A stretch of DNA of 10,129 bases from DATLFA01 sp039915945. GTDB taxonomy: Bacteria > Actinomycetota > Acidimicrobiia > Acidimicrobiales > WLNW01. The DNA is taken from the NCBI GenBank assembly GCA_039915945.1, contig JBDSMH010000125.1, forward strand, positions 1-10,129, in the 5' to 3' direction. Positions 1 to 6,315 of the stretch are shown here, piece after piece. The notes under the pieces were generated by a model. The model was not told the DNA's origin and did no database searches. It saw only the letters and a program-made list of their open reading frames with translations. Positions within the stretch are counted from its first letter, which is position 1; the number at the start of each line of letters is the position of its first letter. Made by a program: the position numbers and the translations under genes.

Positions 1-246
1 AACGACACCTTCACCACACCCAGCTGTGCGCGGAACCAACCCACCGCCCCAACCACTACCGCCAGCACGCAACCCGCCGCTCCCACCTCGACTGTCACCA
101 CGCAACCGGGGACCCCTCCAACCAGCCTCGCCTTCACCGGCCCGCGGATCGTCGCCCCCCTACTATTGGCCGCCCTCACCCTGACACTGGGCGCAATCAC
201 CATGCACTACGACAGAGCAAAGAAGAAGAAACTGTCGAAACGCTGA
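1..246 (+). CDS. C-terminus of a sortase-anchored surface protein (5' end outside window)
   Basis: Frame 1 is open from the first base and stops at TGA 244-246, leaving 81 residues of a longer protein. Residues 10-42 are a Thr/Pro/Ala-rich stalk. Then come LAFTG at residues 43-47, a hydrophobic helix (about 50-68) and a basic tail containing KKKK. This order, motif then membrane helix then positive charge, is the cell-wall sorting signal. An Ala after the Leu (LAxTG) is the form associated with class E sortases of high-GC Gram-positives. By family knowledge the protein would be cleaved between Thr and Gly and linked to the wall. What the exposed N-terminal part does cannot be seen. No sortase gene lies in this window. 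Confidence 0.85.
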   Translation, partial: NDTFTTPSCARNQPTAPTTTASTQPAAPTSTVTTQPGTPPTSLAFTGPRIVAPLLLAALTLTLGAITMHYDRAKKKKLSKR

Positions 247-316
247 AGTGAAACCAGACGCCGCCGGCGCACAACTTTCGCATGTCAACGCCACTAAACG
301 CCCGCCCGTGGAGGTG

Positions 317-940
317 CTACTGCGGTGTCGTTTCGGTTGGCTCTGGTTCCGGCGCCGGTCGGTGGATCTCCTTGTCGATCGGCGCGAGCAGCGCCGCGAG
401 CCGGGGATCGCGGATCCGGCCGGCCCAGTCGAGTTCGATGGAGGGAGGATCGGGCAGGTTCACTCGGCAGCGGTCGCGGACGGCTTGGCGGGATTCTTCG
501 ACGCCGGTGGGCGTGCCCGTGAGCAATGCCTTCCACCGCAGGGCGTCGTTGTTGCGAACGATGCGGTCGACGTCCCATTTTGCTTTGACTGCGATGTCGT
601 TCACCGCTTTGTAGAAGCGACTGGCCGCTATGAGATCGCCGCGCAAGTCCCCTTCAGTGAAGGTGGCTGTCTCGGTGTAGAAGGTTTGCATCTCGAGCGC
701 GATCGCTGGCTCGTCCTCGGGCAGCGAATTGAGCAAACGCTGCGCGAGACCGCACAGGCGATTGTCGAGGGGTATGGTCGTCGCCGCCACGGGCTGCCGT
801 GTCGTGGACGTCTCGCCGCCCGGTGACGATACGGGTTCAGCGGATCGTTGGTCGATGATCACGTACAGCGAGACGATCGTGAAGAACGTCGAGAACGCGA
901 TGACCGTGCCCCGCAGACGGATGAAGTCGAGCGGTGACAC
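317..940 (-). CDS. Hypothetical membrane-anchored extracytoplasmic protein
   Basis: A 207-residue protein with a GTG start. An in-frame stop at 980-982 leaves no earlier ATG or GTG. Residues 13-29 form one uncleaved-looking membrane helix. A Ser/Thr/Gly linker follows (about 35-55), then a mainly helical domain (60-190) with two cysteines, C63 and C158, that could pair outside the cell. The C-terminus is Pro/Glu/Thr-rich. I do not recognise the family. Single-pass topology with an external domain is inferred from this layout. The ribosome binding site is weak. The gene is convergent with the LAFTG protein on its left and lies at the end of a run of minus-strand small genes. Plus-strand open frames over the same bases are antisense shadows. 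Confidence 0.75.
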   Translation of the reverse strand: MSPLDFIRLRGTVIAFSTFFTIVSLYVIIDQRSAEPVSSPGGETSTTRQPVAATTIPLDNRLCGLAQRLLNSLPEDEPAIALEMQTFYTETATFTEGDLRGDLIAASRFYKAVNDIAVKAKWDVDRIVRNNDALRWKALLTGTPTGVEESRQAVRDRCRVNLPDPPSIELDWAGRIRDPRLAALLAPIDKEIHRPAPEPEPTETTPQ

Positions 941-1112
941 CGCAGTGAGGCTAGCGGTCGACCAAGTACTGCCATCCGGTCAATTTGAGCCGCGCAGTGA
1001 CAAGTGTGGCACCGCGTCAGCCTGACTCGGCATGCTATCTCGCGGCGAATCAACCCTGTTTCACGCGCTATGCGTCGCCCAACGACATCCAGTCAGGCCG
1101 CAGTGTCGATGT
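941..1112. other. Short intergenic stretch without a supported gene
   Basis: 172 bases between two minus-strand genes. Several overlapping plus-strand frames are open here, but none has a ribosome binding site or recognisable protein character. I see no convincing promoter, terminator or RNA gene. Confidence 0.4.
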
Positions 1113-1277
1113 TTATTCGTCCGTCGTGGGGAGCTGCGCGAGTTGCTGGAAGTCGACCAGTTGGACTTTTCCGATGGGCCTGAGCACGTTGTCCTGCCAG
1201 TCAAGCAGGAACGGCCGGTGGACCTGCGCCGCGTGACTCGGGACGAGAGGTTCGGACGATGACTGTTCTACAAGCAT
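1113..1277 (-). CDS. Small hypothetical protein, 54 residues
   Basis: I start this at ATG 1275-1277 because a GAGGGA purine run lies roughly ten bases upstream. The frame stays open to another ATG at 1355, but the added N-terminus is Arg-rich and uninformative. From the chosen start, third positions are strongly G/C, as in the confident genes nearby. The product is soluble-looking, with a readable C-terminal half containing DWQDNVLRPIGKVQLVDFQQ. It has no signal peptide or membrane helix. I do not recognise it. It could be a stand-alone small protein or the remnant of a longer gene broken by an indel, since the region upstream (1278-1481) has no gene of its own. Confidence 0.45.
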   Translation of the reverse strand: MLVEQSSSEPLVPSHAAQVHRPFLLDWQDNVLRPIGKVQLVDFQQLAQLPTTDE

Positions 1278-1481
1278 TGGAGGACTTTCCCTCGGGACTT
1301 GGCCGATCGCAGAGAATCTGCGTCGCGTCCGCGTGCGGCTGTTCACCTTTATCAATCGCCGGACCCCGTGGTGCTGTTACGCGCGACTGATTAACGAGCC
1401 GAAGGACCCAGCGTCTCTTCTCGCAAGTACGCGCAAGCCGTTGTGGCGACGGCACCGCGTTGAAACTCTGCGACACGCGTG
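1278..1481. other. Intergenic stretch without a supported gene
   Basis: About 200 bases between two minus-strand genes. Plus- and minus-strand frames cross it, but they lack ribosome binding sites and look like shadows. No RNA gene or clear hairpin terminator was seen. Confidence 0.35.
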
Positions 1482-1898
1482 TTATCGCGCCGCGGGTGTC
1501 TCAGCGCTCGGACACGCGCAGGTCGTTCTGACGGGCACGTAGCACTTCTCGTAGTCGGGCTGGTCCTCGCGACCGCTCACGGGTATCTCCTGGAGCTTCA
1601 GCCAGCAGCGTGCCGCCATCGCTGCGAGACTCTCACTCAGATTGGCGCGTTCTGTTGGGGGCAGGTGATCCCGAATCCGCTCAAAGGTCGTGGCCAACCC
1701 CGCGAGCCAGAACATCTCGACCTGGACGTAGTAGTAGTTGAGATCGTCCTCCCGAGGTACGTACCTGGCGGAATCGACCGTTGACGCATCGACGCGCACG
1801 CCCCAGAACTGCGCGGGCCGCTGGCGTGATGGGCGCGACCCGTGCCGATACGTGCGCACACCTCGTGCGGCTCGGCTTGCGAATACCGTCAGTGTCAT
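1482..1898 (-). CDS. Hypothetical protein, 138 residues, translationally coupled to the gene before it
   Basis: The ATG at 1896-1898 overlaps the TGA of the preceding gene (1895-1897) as ATGA, a usual sign of coupled translation in an operon. Residues 1-30 are Arg-rich and probably disordered. Residues 46-110 look folded and helical, with a YYYVQVEMFWLAGLA stretch rich in aromatics and an amphipathic run ending in KLQEIPV. Cysteines sit at 98, 119, 127 and 129. C119 and the closing CAC pair are near the C-terminus, so metal binding or a disulfide is possible but unproven. Third positions are G/C-rich throughout the second half. The family is not recognised and there is no export signal. Confidence 0.65.
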   Translation of the reverse strand: MTLTVFASRAARGVRTYRHGSRPSRQRPAQFWGVRVDASTVDSARYVPREDDLNYYYVQVEMFWLAGLATTFERIRDHLPPTERANLSESLAAMAARCWLKLQEIPVSGREDQPDYEKCYVPVRTTCACPSAETPAAR

Positions 1899-2122
1899 GC
1901 GGCGACGTCGCCCGTTGAACGAACCGCCGCACTGGCGTACGCGCGTTCCTGGGATGCCCGTTCCCGGTGGCCCTCAGCAAGTCGCCGCGCGCACACCGCC
2001 TGGAAATCGTCGCCCAGCGACTGAAAGAACTCCGAGACGGCAGATTGAAATTCGGCGCTGTGGTCATGCACGGCGGCGCAGTGCACATGTGCGGCACGGC
2101 GTCGTCGCTCAACTAAATCCAT
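1895..2122 (-). CDS. Small histidine-containing helical protein, 75 residues
   Basis: ATG at 2120-2122. The frame ends in a TGA that overlaps the next gene's ATG by four bases, so the two are probably one transcript. The sequence is short, charged and predicted all-helical. Residues 11-24 carry His at nearly regular spacing among alanines (HVHCAAVHDHSAEF), and a FFQSLGDDF segment follows. Short actinobacterial proteins with repeated Ala/His/Glu helices like this are common and mostly uncharacterised. I cannot name the family. A possible SigB/SigF-type promoter lies ten bases upstream of the ATG and would give an almost leaderless transcript. A similar helical segment occurs in the small coiled-coil protein at 6108-6302. 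Confidence 0.65.
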   Translation of the reverse strand: MDLVERRRRAAHVHCAAVHDHSAEFQSAVSEFFQSLGDDFQAVCARRLAEGHRERASQERAYASAAVRSTGDVAA

Positions 2123-2132
2123 CGCTCTGCGT

Positions 2133-2157
2133 TAGCCGAGCAGGCGTGGGTCGAAAC
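2133..2157 (-). promoter_or_regulatory. Weak SigB/SigF-like promoter candidate
   Basis: Read on the minus strand: GTTT (2157-2154), a 16-base spacer, then GGCTA (2137-2133). This is one mismatch from the GTTT-N14-17-GGGTA pattern. The -10-like element is ten bases from the ATG at 2122, the same distance as in the promoter candidate at 2431-2456. The match is weak and could be chance. Confidence 0.25.
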
Positions 2158-2261
2158 GCAGAACGGCGAAATGCCATGTTCATGTAACACTCTCGACTTG
2201 CGCAGGTGGACCGCCGTGGCGCGTGCCGGCAAGACACAACCACATCGAGTGGTCGGGCGGG

Positions 2262-2420
2262 CTATGGCTTGGCGGCGATCGTCACCAGCTTGGCTGCGGG
2301 CTCGGAGGTCGCGCCAGGTTCGCTGAGTTGTAGGCCCTGGTAGAGATAGATACCGGCGACGACCAACACAGCCATGGCCGCCAGGAAGATCGTCGCAAGC
2401 AGATCTTCCATGCTGTCCAT
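2262..2420 (-). CDS. Small single-pass membrane protein, 52 residues
   Basis: ATG at 2418-2420, stop TAG at 2262-2264. An in-frame stop three codons upstream fixes the start to this ATG or the one at 2409-2411 (codon 4). Residues 7-27 (LLATIFLAAMAVLVVAGIYLY) form a clear membrane helix after the acidic N-terminus MDSMED. A short polar tail follows, ending AAKP. No enzymatic domain can fit. Such proteins often act as membrane regulators or subunits, but nothing here says which. No strong ribosome binding site is visible. The upstream -10-like element sits ten bases from the ATG, which suits a leaderless or nearly leaderless mRNA, a common actinobacterial arrangement. The longer antisense and shifted frames here are less protein-like. 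Confidence 0.7.
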   Translation of the reverse strand: MDSMEDLLATIFLAAMAVLVVAGIYLYQGLQLSEPGATSEPAAKLVTIAAKP

Positions 2421-2430
2421 GCTCTTTGGC

Positions 2431-2456
2431 TACCCCGGTCGCCTTCGAGCGCAAAC
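2431..2456 (-). promoter_or_regulatory. SigB/SigF-type promoter for the 52-residue membrane protein
   Basis: On the minus strand GTTT (2456-2453) is followed by 17 bases and GGGTA (2435-2431), matching the GTTT-N14-17-GGGTA pattern of actinobacterial SigB/SigF promoters. The spacer contains CGCTCGAAGGCG, nearly identical to the spacer of the candidate at 8194-8218. Transcription would start within a few bases of ATG 2420. Confidence 0.5.
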
Positions 2457-2490
2457 GTCGAGGCTCATCTCGTAGGTCCTGTCCGGCGGG

Positions 2491-2503
2491 CTAGTGGTCT
2501 GTC
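2491..2503 (+). repeat. Left inverted repeat, 13 bp
   Basis: CTAGTGGTCTGTC, perfectly complementary to 3051-3063. Extended inward with mismatches. Confidence 0.7.
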
Positions 2504-2626
2504 TGTGAAACGGCATGGTGGTCGGTAGGCCGAACCGATCGGCAGTTATGGCGCGGCACGCTTTGCACGGGCCACGCTACGATCCCTGGCTTCCGTCTCA
2601 GGAAGCCTATGAGAGGACGGCCTTTG

Positions 2627-2965
2627 ATGCTGCAGGCACTCAAGCAGGCGTGGTGGGCACCAGTGGCGGCACTTCTCGTTGTGGGGCAGTTGGTGTTGGC
2701 AGTGGTAACCCTCTTTGCGGACGATGATGCCGACACGAAGGCCGTCGCATTCGCAATTGCATTGACCGGCGCACTCGTGCTCGCCGCCGGCCTGTGGTAC
2801 CGGCTGCGAACTCGCGGACTCGGCAACGCGCTGATCATCGTCGGCGCCCTCTTTGGTGCGTTCTGGTTCTGGAGCTTGGTGCTCCCTGTCTTGGCGATCA
2901 TCGTCGTAGTTGGCGTCGTGATCAGTGAAGCGCGTACACGGGCACGAACCGCCGAGGCGCCATAG
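2627..2965 (+). CDS. Four-helix membrane protein, unknown function
   Basis: I choose ATG 2627 because AGAGGA lies at 2612-2617, nine bases upstream. An in-frame ATG at 2609 adds six residues, but its GGAAG is only three bases away. The 112-residue product is very hydrophobic. Helices are visible around ALLVVGQLVLAVVTLF, AFAIALTGALVLAAGLWYRL, ALIIVGALFGAFWFW and LVLPVLAIIVVVGVVIS, with an acidic DDDAD loop after the first and an Arg-rich tail (EARTRARTAEAP). There are no catalytic motifs. I do not recognise a family. It is the only supported gene inside the inverted repeats at 2491-2503 and 3051-3063, so it may be a passenger. The equally long antisense frame is a shadow. Confidence 0.75.
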   Translation: MLQALKQAWWAPVAALLVVGQLVLAVVTLFADDDADTKAVAFAIALTGALVLAAGLWYRLRTRGLGNALIIVGALFGAFWFWSLVLPVLAIIVVVGVVISEARTRARTAEAP

Positions 2966-3050
2966 CCAGATCGCGGCTCGAGATCGCGAGCGCGCACCGA
3001 ATGCCCCGCTCGGTGTTCGTCAGACCGGCGCCCTCCCCCGCTGTTTGAGC

Positions 3051-3063
3051 GACAGACCACTAG
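3051..3063 (-). repeat. Right inverted repeat, 13 bp
   Basis: GACAGACCACTAG, the exact reverse complement of 2491-2503. It ends 37 bases before the stop codon of the frameshifted PilZ gene. Confidence 0.7.
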
Positions 3064-3100
3064 TCGTCAGGTTCCGACGCGATGCGGCTCTGCCCGCTAA

Positions 3101-3528
3101 TTACTGCGCGATATTCCATTGCCAGTCGAAGTTTCGGTGTGTGCCGGCGACGAGGTCGCTGACGACTTCGTGGAAAGCATCGCCCAGCGGGCAGTACTCC
3201 AGTCCGTAGTGCGCCCACGCGGCGTCGACGACTCGGGTCGTTCGAATGATCGCTTCGCCCGACGCACCGCAGATCTCTACGCTGACGATGGTCCCGACGG
3301 CTATATCGAAGCCGCGGGGAATGAGCACGCCGACGCCGGTCATCGACATGTCCGCGCCACGAACGCATCGGCGGACGCGGCGGTGTTCGTTCGCCACCAT
3401 CGTGAAGCCGGCATCAGATAATGGACCCTTGCCGGCAACTGCGGAGTCCGGACACGTTTGCCGATACGGCGATCACGGCCAGGGACGGTGTCTGGCGCCG
3501 CCCAGGGCGCCGGCACCTGAGCGTTCAT
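3101..3528 (-). pseudogene. PilZ-domain protein, frameshifted
   Basis: PilZ domains bind cyclic-di-GMP through RxxxR and (D/N)xSxxG. Here the two motifs are in different frames. One frame, from ATG 3528, gives DRRIGKRV (RIGKR fits RxxxR). A second frame gives DMSMTGVGV (DxSxxG) and the rest of the beta barrel through FHEVVSDLVAG to TAA 3101-3103. The joined span is 428 bases, one short of a whole number of codons, so a single missing base between about 3420 and 3480 would restore it. An ORF caller would start at ATG 3400, but that site has no ribosome binding site and lacks RxxxR. The sequence resembles the divergent PilZ gene at 3965 (RRIGKRV against RRIGERV, and a shared DAG). Genuine decay and an assembly error are both possible. 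Confidence 0.65.
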
Positions 3529-3964
3529 TAATCGTCGGCGGGACACAACTCACCATCGGCGATCGTCGACGAAAACTGAACTCGTGTGGGGAGACTCACT
3601 CAGCGCGAGCCGCTCACCGGGTGCTCACCCGCCCAGCGACCTTTATCGAGTGGGGGCGTCGTGCTGGGGTGGGGCGTGAACCGAGAGGTTCGAGGTAACC
3701 GTGTTGCCCCCCCGACGCATCGGCTGTCGGCACGACACGATGCGCATTCCCGACATCGACCGTGCTGGTTGTGCCAGGTCTGGCAAGACCGCTGAGGTAT
3801 TGCCGACGCGGCGAAGACCTCCGCGACCGATCCCCAATGCGATTGGCAACTCCTCCGACGCGCGGCCAACGCGCCTTCGAGAGTGCGCCCGTGATGTAAC
3901 GAAATGCGAGGCGGCGGCGATGCCTCCGCGCGTCCCATCGTTGATGGGCGCGAGCGAGGCAACC
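3529..3964. other. Divergent intergenic region between two PilZ genes
   Basis: 436 bases between genes transcribed outward. It should hold both promoters, but I find no clear consensus. A small inverted repeat, TGCCAG-GT-CTGGCA (3772-3785), is the only tidy symmetric site. It is short enough to occur by chance. Frames on both strands are open but Arg/Pro/Ser-rich and look like shadows. I could not match a cyclic-di-GMP riboswitch. Confidence 0.35.
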
Positions 3965-4312
3965 ATGGCCCCAAATCGACGGATCGGTGAGCGTGTCTTC
4001 GTCGGTCTCTCACAACTGACGTGGTCACCCGTCCCGAGTAGGGACGCCGGCACTCGCTACGTGTTTCTCATGGATCTATCGGTCACCGGCGCTGGGGTAT
4101 TTGGACCGACGCATCCCGAGGTGCGCATCGGCGATCGCGTGGTCGTAGGGTTCAACGACAGCCGTGCTGTCGTGTCAGTCCGATGCGTGAGCCGAACCGA
4201 TGTCTCGGAGTTGTGCTACTACCGCGTCGAGTTCGTCTTGATGGAGCCCGGCTTTGAACGTGACGTGTTTGAAGTCATCGGTAGGGCCCGCGAACGCCGC
4301 CCGCGACGCTGA
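3965..4312 (+). CDS. PilZ-domain cyclic-di-GMP-binding protein
   Basis: Start ATG 3965: GAGG at 3956-3959 gives a five-base spacer, and the PilZ domain begins immediately after it. The frame stays open to GTG 3701, but that extension is not protein-like. The 115-residue product is a single PilZ domain, the usual size for a stand-alone one. RIGER at residues 6-10 supplies RxxxR and DLSVTG at 37-42 supplies DxSxxG, both needed for cyclic-di-GMP binding. The barrel continues through VRIGDRVVVGF and closes with YYRVEFVLMEP before a C-terminal helix and an Arg-rich end. It would act in the cytoplasm as an effector that changes partner binding when cyclic-di-GMP rises. The partner is unknown. No cyclase or phosphodiesterase is in the window. 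Confidence 0.85.
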   Translation: MAPNRRIGERVFVGLSQLTWSPVPSRDAGTRYVFLMDLSVTGAGVFGPTHPEVRIGDRVVVGFNDSRAVVSVRCVSRTDVSELCYYRVEFVLMEPGFERDVFEVIGRARERRPRR

Positions 4313-4435
4313 CGGTCGCCGCGTCCATCGCAGGTGCACACGAAGAACGGAAGCTCCCGAGCACAAGGGCAGTCGGATCAACCGCTCTTCGGGACGCTGA
4401 AAAGTTCGGTCGGAGTGACGCGGTGGGATCGAGAG

Positions 4436-5326
4436 TCAGGCCGCTGGCGTGAACGCTGTTGAGCAGAGAGCGGCTCCGATGGCAACCGTGACGTCGACGG
4501 TGTATCCGATCGTGGCCGCACCGATCGATAGGGCAATGTTCGCGCGTCCGGTCGAGTCAGTCGTCGCCGATTGGTTCATCGTTGTGGTCCGGTAGTTGAT
4601 GGCGAGTTGCACCGGGCTGGTCGTCTGGTTCGACGTCACTAACACGGTGATGGTGGCGCCGCGCGTGGGCCGAGCGTTCGAGATCGTTGCGGTACACGAA
4701 GGCGTGGCCGGTGGCGCGACAGCGGGCACAGCCGTCGACCTCACCGTTGCTTCCCCGGCTGGTGTCGTCGTCGAGGAACTGACGGACGTGGCGACGGTGG
4801 TTGACACAGTCGTCGACAATGTCTCTTTCTCAGCCACGAGTCGATCGAATCCGGCCGTACCGCAGGAGGTCCGGTCGTTCAGCTCGATGATGCGGCCGTC
4901 GCCGCACAACACATTCGGAGCGAGCCACTGGCTGACACCGAAGGCACTCCGGCACGTGTTCCAAAACTCGGTGTTCTCCGAGTACGTCCCGTCGTTGCAC
5001 TGCGCCACCGCGCGTTCGGACCTCGGCGCATTCGCGCGCATCGCTACATCATCGGCTCGGCCGGACACCGCGCTCGACAGCCCGGTAATCACGGCGAACG
5101 CAATCACTACCGCTGGGATTAGCGCCGGTGGACGACAGAGGCGGTCTTTCGAGGGGCGCAGCGTGAATTGGTACACAAGCGGGTTAATGGGCTCGGTACG
5201 CACCATGTAGGCGCGTGAGGGGTGTCTCCGGCGGACCCAGTCGTGCGCCGCAGCCGCGGTGTCGAAGCCCCAGAATCGGGGCGATTTCTCGTCTCGAAAA
5301 CGCACCCGGCACAGCAACTTACCCAA
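4436..5326 (-). CDS. Membrane-anchored surface protein with Cys-rich module and Ig-like domain
   Basis: TTG start at 5324-5326, chosen because GGAG lies seven bases upstream. The 296-residue protein has a cytoplasmic N-terminal domain (1-62; FRDEKSPRFWGFDT and a basic helix) and a membrane helix at 67-88. Outside comes a four-cysteine module (C110, C125, C141, C155) with CNDGTYSENTEFWNTC and a second CGDGRI turn, resembling small DUF3761-like extracellular modules of actinobacteria. A Ser/Thr linker (170-205) follows, then an Ig-like beta domain (211-296) with C211 and C288 likely paired. Type II topology is inferred. It is convergent with the PilZ gene, with 123 bases between and no clear terminator. 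The ligand is unknown. Extracellular sensing or adhesion is a guess. Confidence 0.85.
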   Translation of the reverse strand: MGKLLCRVRFRDEKSPRFWGFDTAAAAHDWVRRRHPSRAYMVRTEPINPLVYQFTLRPSKDRLCRPPALIPAVVIAFAVITGLSSAVSGRADDVAMRANAPRSERAVAQCNDGTYSENTEFWNTCRSAFGVSQWLAPNVLCGDGRIIELNDRTSCGTAGFDRLVAEKETLSTTVSTTVATSVSSSTTTPAGEATVRSTAVPAVAPPATPSCTATISNARPTRGATITVLVTSNQTTSPVQLAINYRTTTMNQSATTDSTGRANIALSIGAATIGYTVDVTVAIGAALCSTAFTPAA

Positions 5327-5621
5327 CAGATTGCTCCACTCGGATAGCGGTCCGACACAAATGCAGGCGTGCGCCGGGCCGATAGTCGACGGCTCGTGAA
5401 TCGCCGCAACACATCAGCGCGTTACAAGAACCTACGAGCCCGCTGCGTTCTATCTCAAGGTGCGACCGCTCCTGGCGTGGCGCTGCATGCGTCGTCGTCT
5501 ACTGTGCCGCGGCAACCGGAACAAAGGATCGGCGGCGGGGCAGGCCACCATCCGCACCAGTGGCGTCCGGACTTTCGACGTCGCGGACGAACCACGGCGG
5601 TTCAGAACGATCGTCGCGCGC
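5327..5621. other. Upstream region of the surface-protein gene
   Basis: About 295 bases between two minus-strand genes. The frames that cross it, including the out-of-frame tail of the DUF5658 gene, are Arg/Ser-rich and unlike protein. It presumably holds the promoter for the gene at 5326, but I see no consensus match. Confidence 0.35.
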
Positions 5622-5986
5622 TCAGCCCAAGGGCAGGGACGCGAGGCTGAGACGCTCAGACCGCAGGTCTCTGCGCGATGACGCGACGTTCCAACACACG
5701 ACGAGTGCATACCAAGTGTCACTGCGCCAAGCGGCAACAAGGTTCGACCCAACGATCGCGTGCGCGAGATGAGCCCGATCACGACGACGAGGAGCACCGA
5801 TTTCACCAGCGACGCGTACACCGCGTTGTCGACGATGCCGCGCATGAAGGGGTTCAGCTCGGCGCCTCCACGGTTCAACACGGCCCGTGTGGTGATGACG
5901 TCGCCGATGTTGAGACCGACGAGCCAAGCCAACAACCACTGGCAGCGCGGCCGCGCACTCGTGCCCACGTTCCTCGAAGATGCCAT
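5622..5986 (-). pseudogene. DUF5658-like membrane protein, frameshifted
   Basis: From ATG 5984-5986 the frame encodes a helix with WLLAWLVGLNIGDVITTRAV, then GGAELNPFMRG, then LVKSVLLVVVIGL. This matches the DUF5658 pattern: a helix with an Asp and Thr pair, a glycine turn, E-x-NP-x-M, and a second helix after a conserved Lys. The called frame then turns into Arg/Ser-rich nonsense. The next frame continues sensibly with SNLVAAWRSDTWYALVVCWNVAS, an expected third helix, to TGA at 5622. The span is 365 bases, one short of a whole number of codons, so one missing base near 5745-5770 explains it. A GTG at 6022 in the first frame is possible but less likely as the start. Function of the family is unknown. 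It is an inner-membrane protein. Confidence 0.65.
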
Positions 5987-6107
5987 CGCTTCTACGCGGG
6001 AGTCATGACGCACGCGCGGCACAGAACTGACGCGTCGGGGCGCAGTAATGAGGCGTCGCGCCCTTCGCGTATGACGAAATCTCCAGGCCGGGCAGCCTCA
6101 GATTTGA

Positions 6108-6302
6108 CTAGTCGATTCGCGTCTCGCGCGGCCCACTTGGTTCGTCACCGATACCACCTCTGAGAGAACTGACTTCCTCGACAAGGTCGGCAACGTAGGA
6201 GTGCAACTCTGCAAGTTGGTCGTGCAATTCCGCTGCCTGCATATGCAAGGTCGCGACCGCTGGGCCGCTCGCATGCGCGCGTCCGCGTTCGAAATGCGCC
6301 AA
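6108..6302 (-). CDS. Small coiled-coil protein, 64 residues
   Basis: The TTG start at 6300-6302 is set by an excellent AAAGGAG (minus strand, 6315-6309) with a six-base spacer. A longer frame from 6346 in another register lacks this support. Residues 18-47 show leucine/valine heptads (LHMQAAELHDQLAELHSYVADLVEEVSSL, quoted here as two halves: LHMQAAELHDQLAELH then SYVADLVEEVSSL), typical of a dimeric coiled coil. The tail is Gly/Pro/Glu-rich and probably disordered. There is no membrane helix. I do not recognise a named family. The AAELHDQLAEL segment resembles CAAVHDHSAEF in the 75-residue protein at 1895-2122. Divergent from the secreted protein at 6735. Confidence 0.75.
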   Translation of the reverse strand: MAHFERGRAHASGPAVATLHMQAAELHDQLAELHSYVADLVEEVSSLRGGIGDEPSGPRETRID

Positions 6303-6308
6303 CGCACG

Positions 6309-6315
6309 CTCCTTT
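6309..6315 (-). promoter_or_regulatory. Strong ribosome binding site that sets a TTG start
   Basis: AAAGGAG on the minus strand, six bases before TTG 6302. It is one of the best Shine-Dalgarno matches in the window and is what identifies this short gene. Confidence 0.75.

Larger units (their letters stand above)
2491..3063. mobile_element. Inverted-repeat-bounded segment, possible small non-autonomous element
   Basis: The left end CTAGTGGTCTGTC (2491-2503) is repeated exactly inverted at 3051-3063. Similarity continues imperfectly inward for about 15 more bases, including a shared AAAC. CTAG at each outer edge could be a four-base target duplication, or the repeat could include a TA duplication. 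YTAR and TA duplications are known for IS5- and IS630-type elements. No transposase lies inside. The only supported gene is the membrane protein at 2627-2965. A composite or cut-down element mobilised in trans is an inference; a chance repeat is not excluded. Confidence 0.45.

Noticed and set aside
248..826. 192-residue plus-strand frame
   Set aside because: Antisense to the minus-strand membrane-anchored protein, which has a membrane helix, a linker and a coherent domain.
2491..3060. A 189-residue minus-strand frame that starts in one inverted repeat and stops in the other
   Set aside because: It is antisense to a convincing membrane protein, is Ser/Thr/Arg/Pro-rich, has no ribosome binding site, and its limits follow from the GTG and TAG contained in the repeat itself.
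3772..3785. TGCCAG-GT-CTGGCA as a regulator binding site
   Set aside because: Six-base arms are expected by chance several times in 10 kb, and there is no second copy near the promoters.
3701..3964. N-terminal extension of the PilZ protein from GTG 3701
   Set aside because: The extra residues have no domain character, and a good ribosome binding site and the normal PilZ start both point to ATG 3965.
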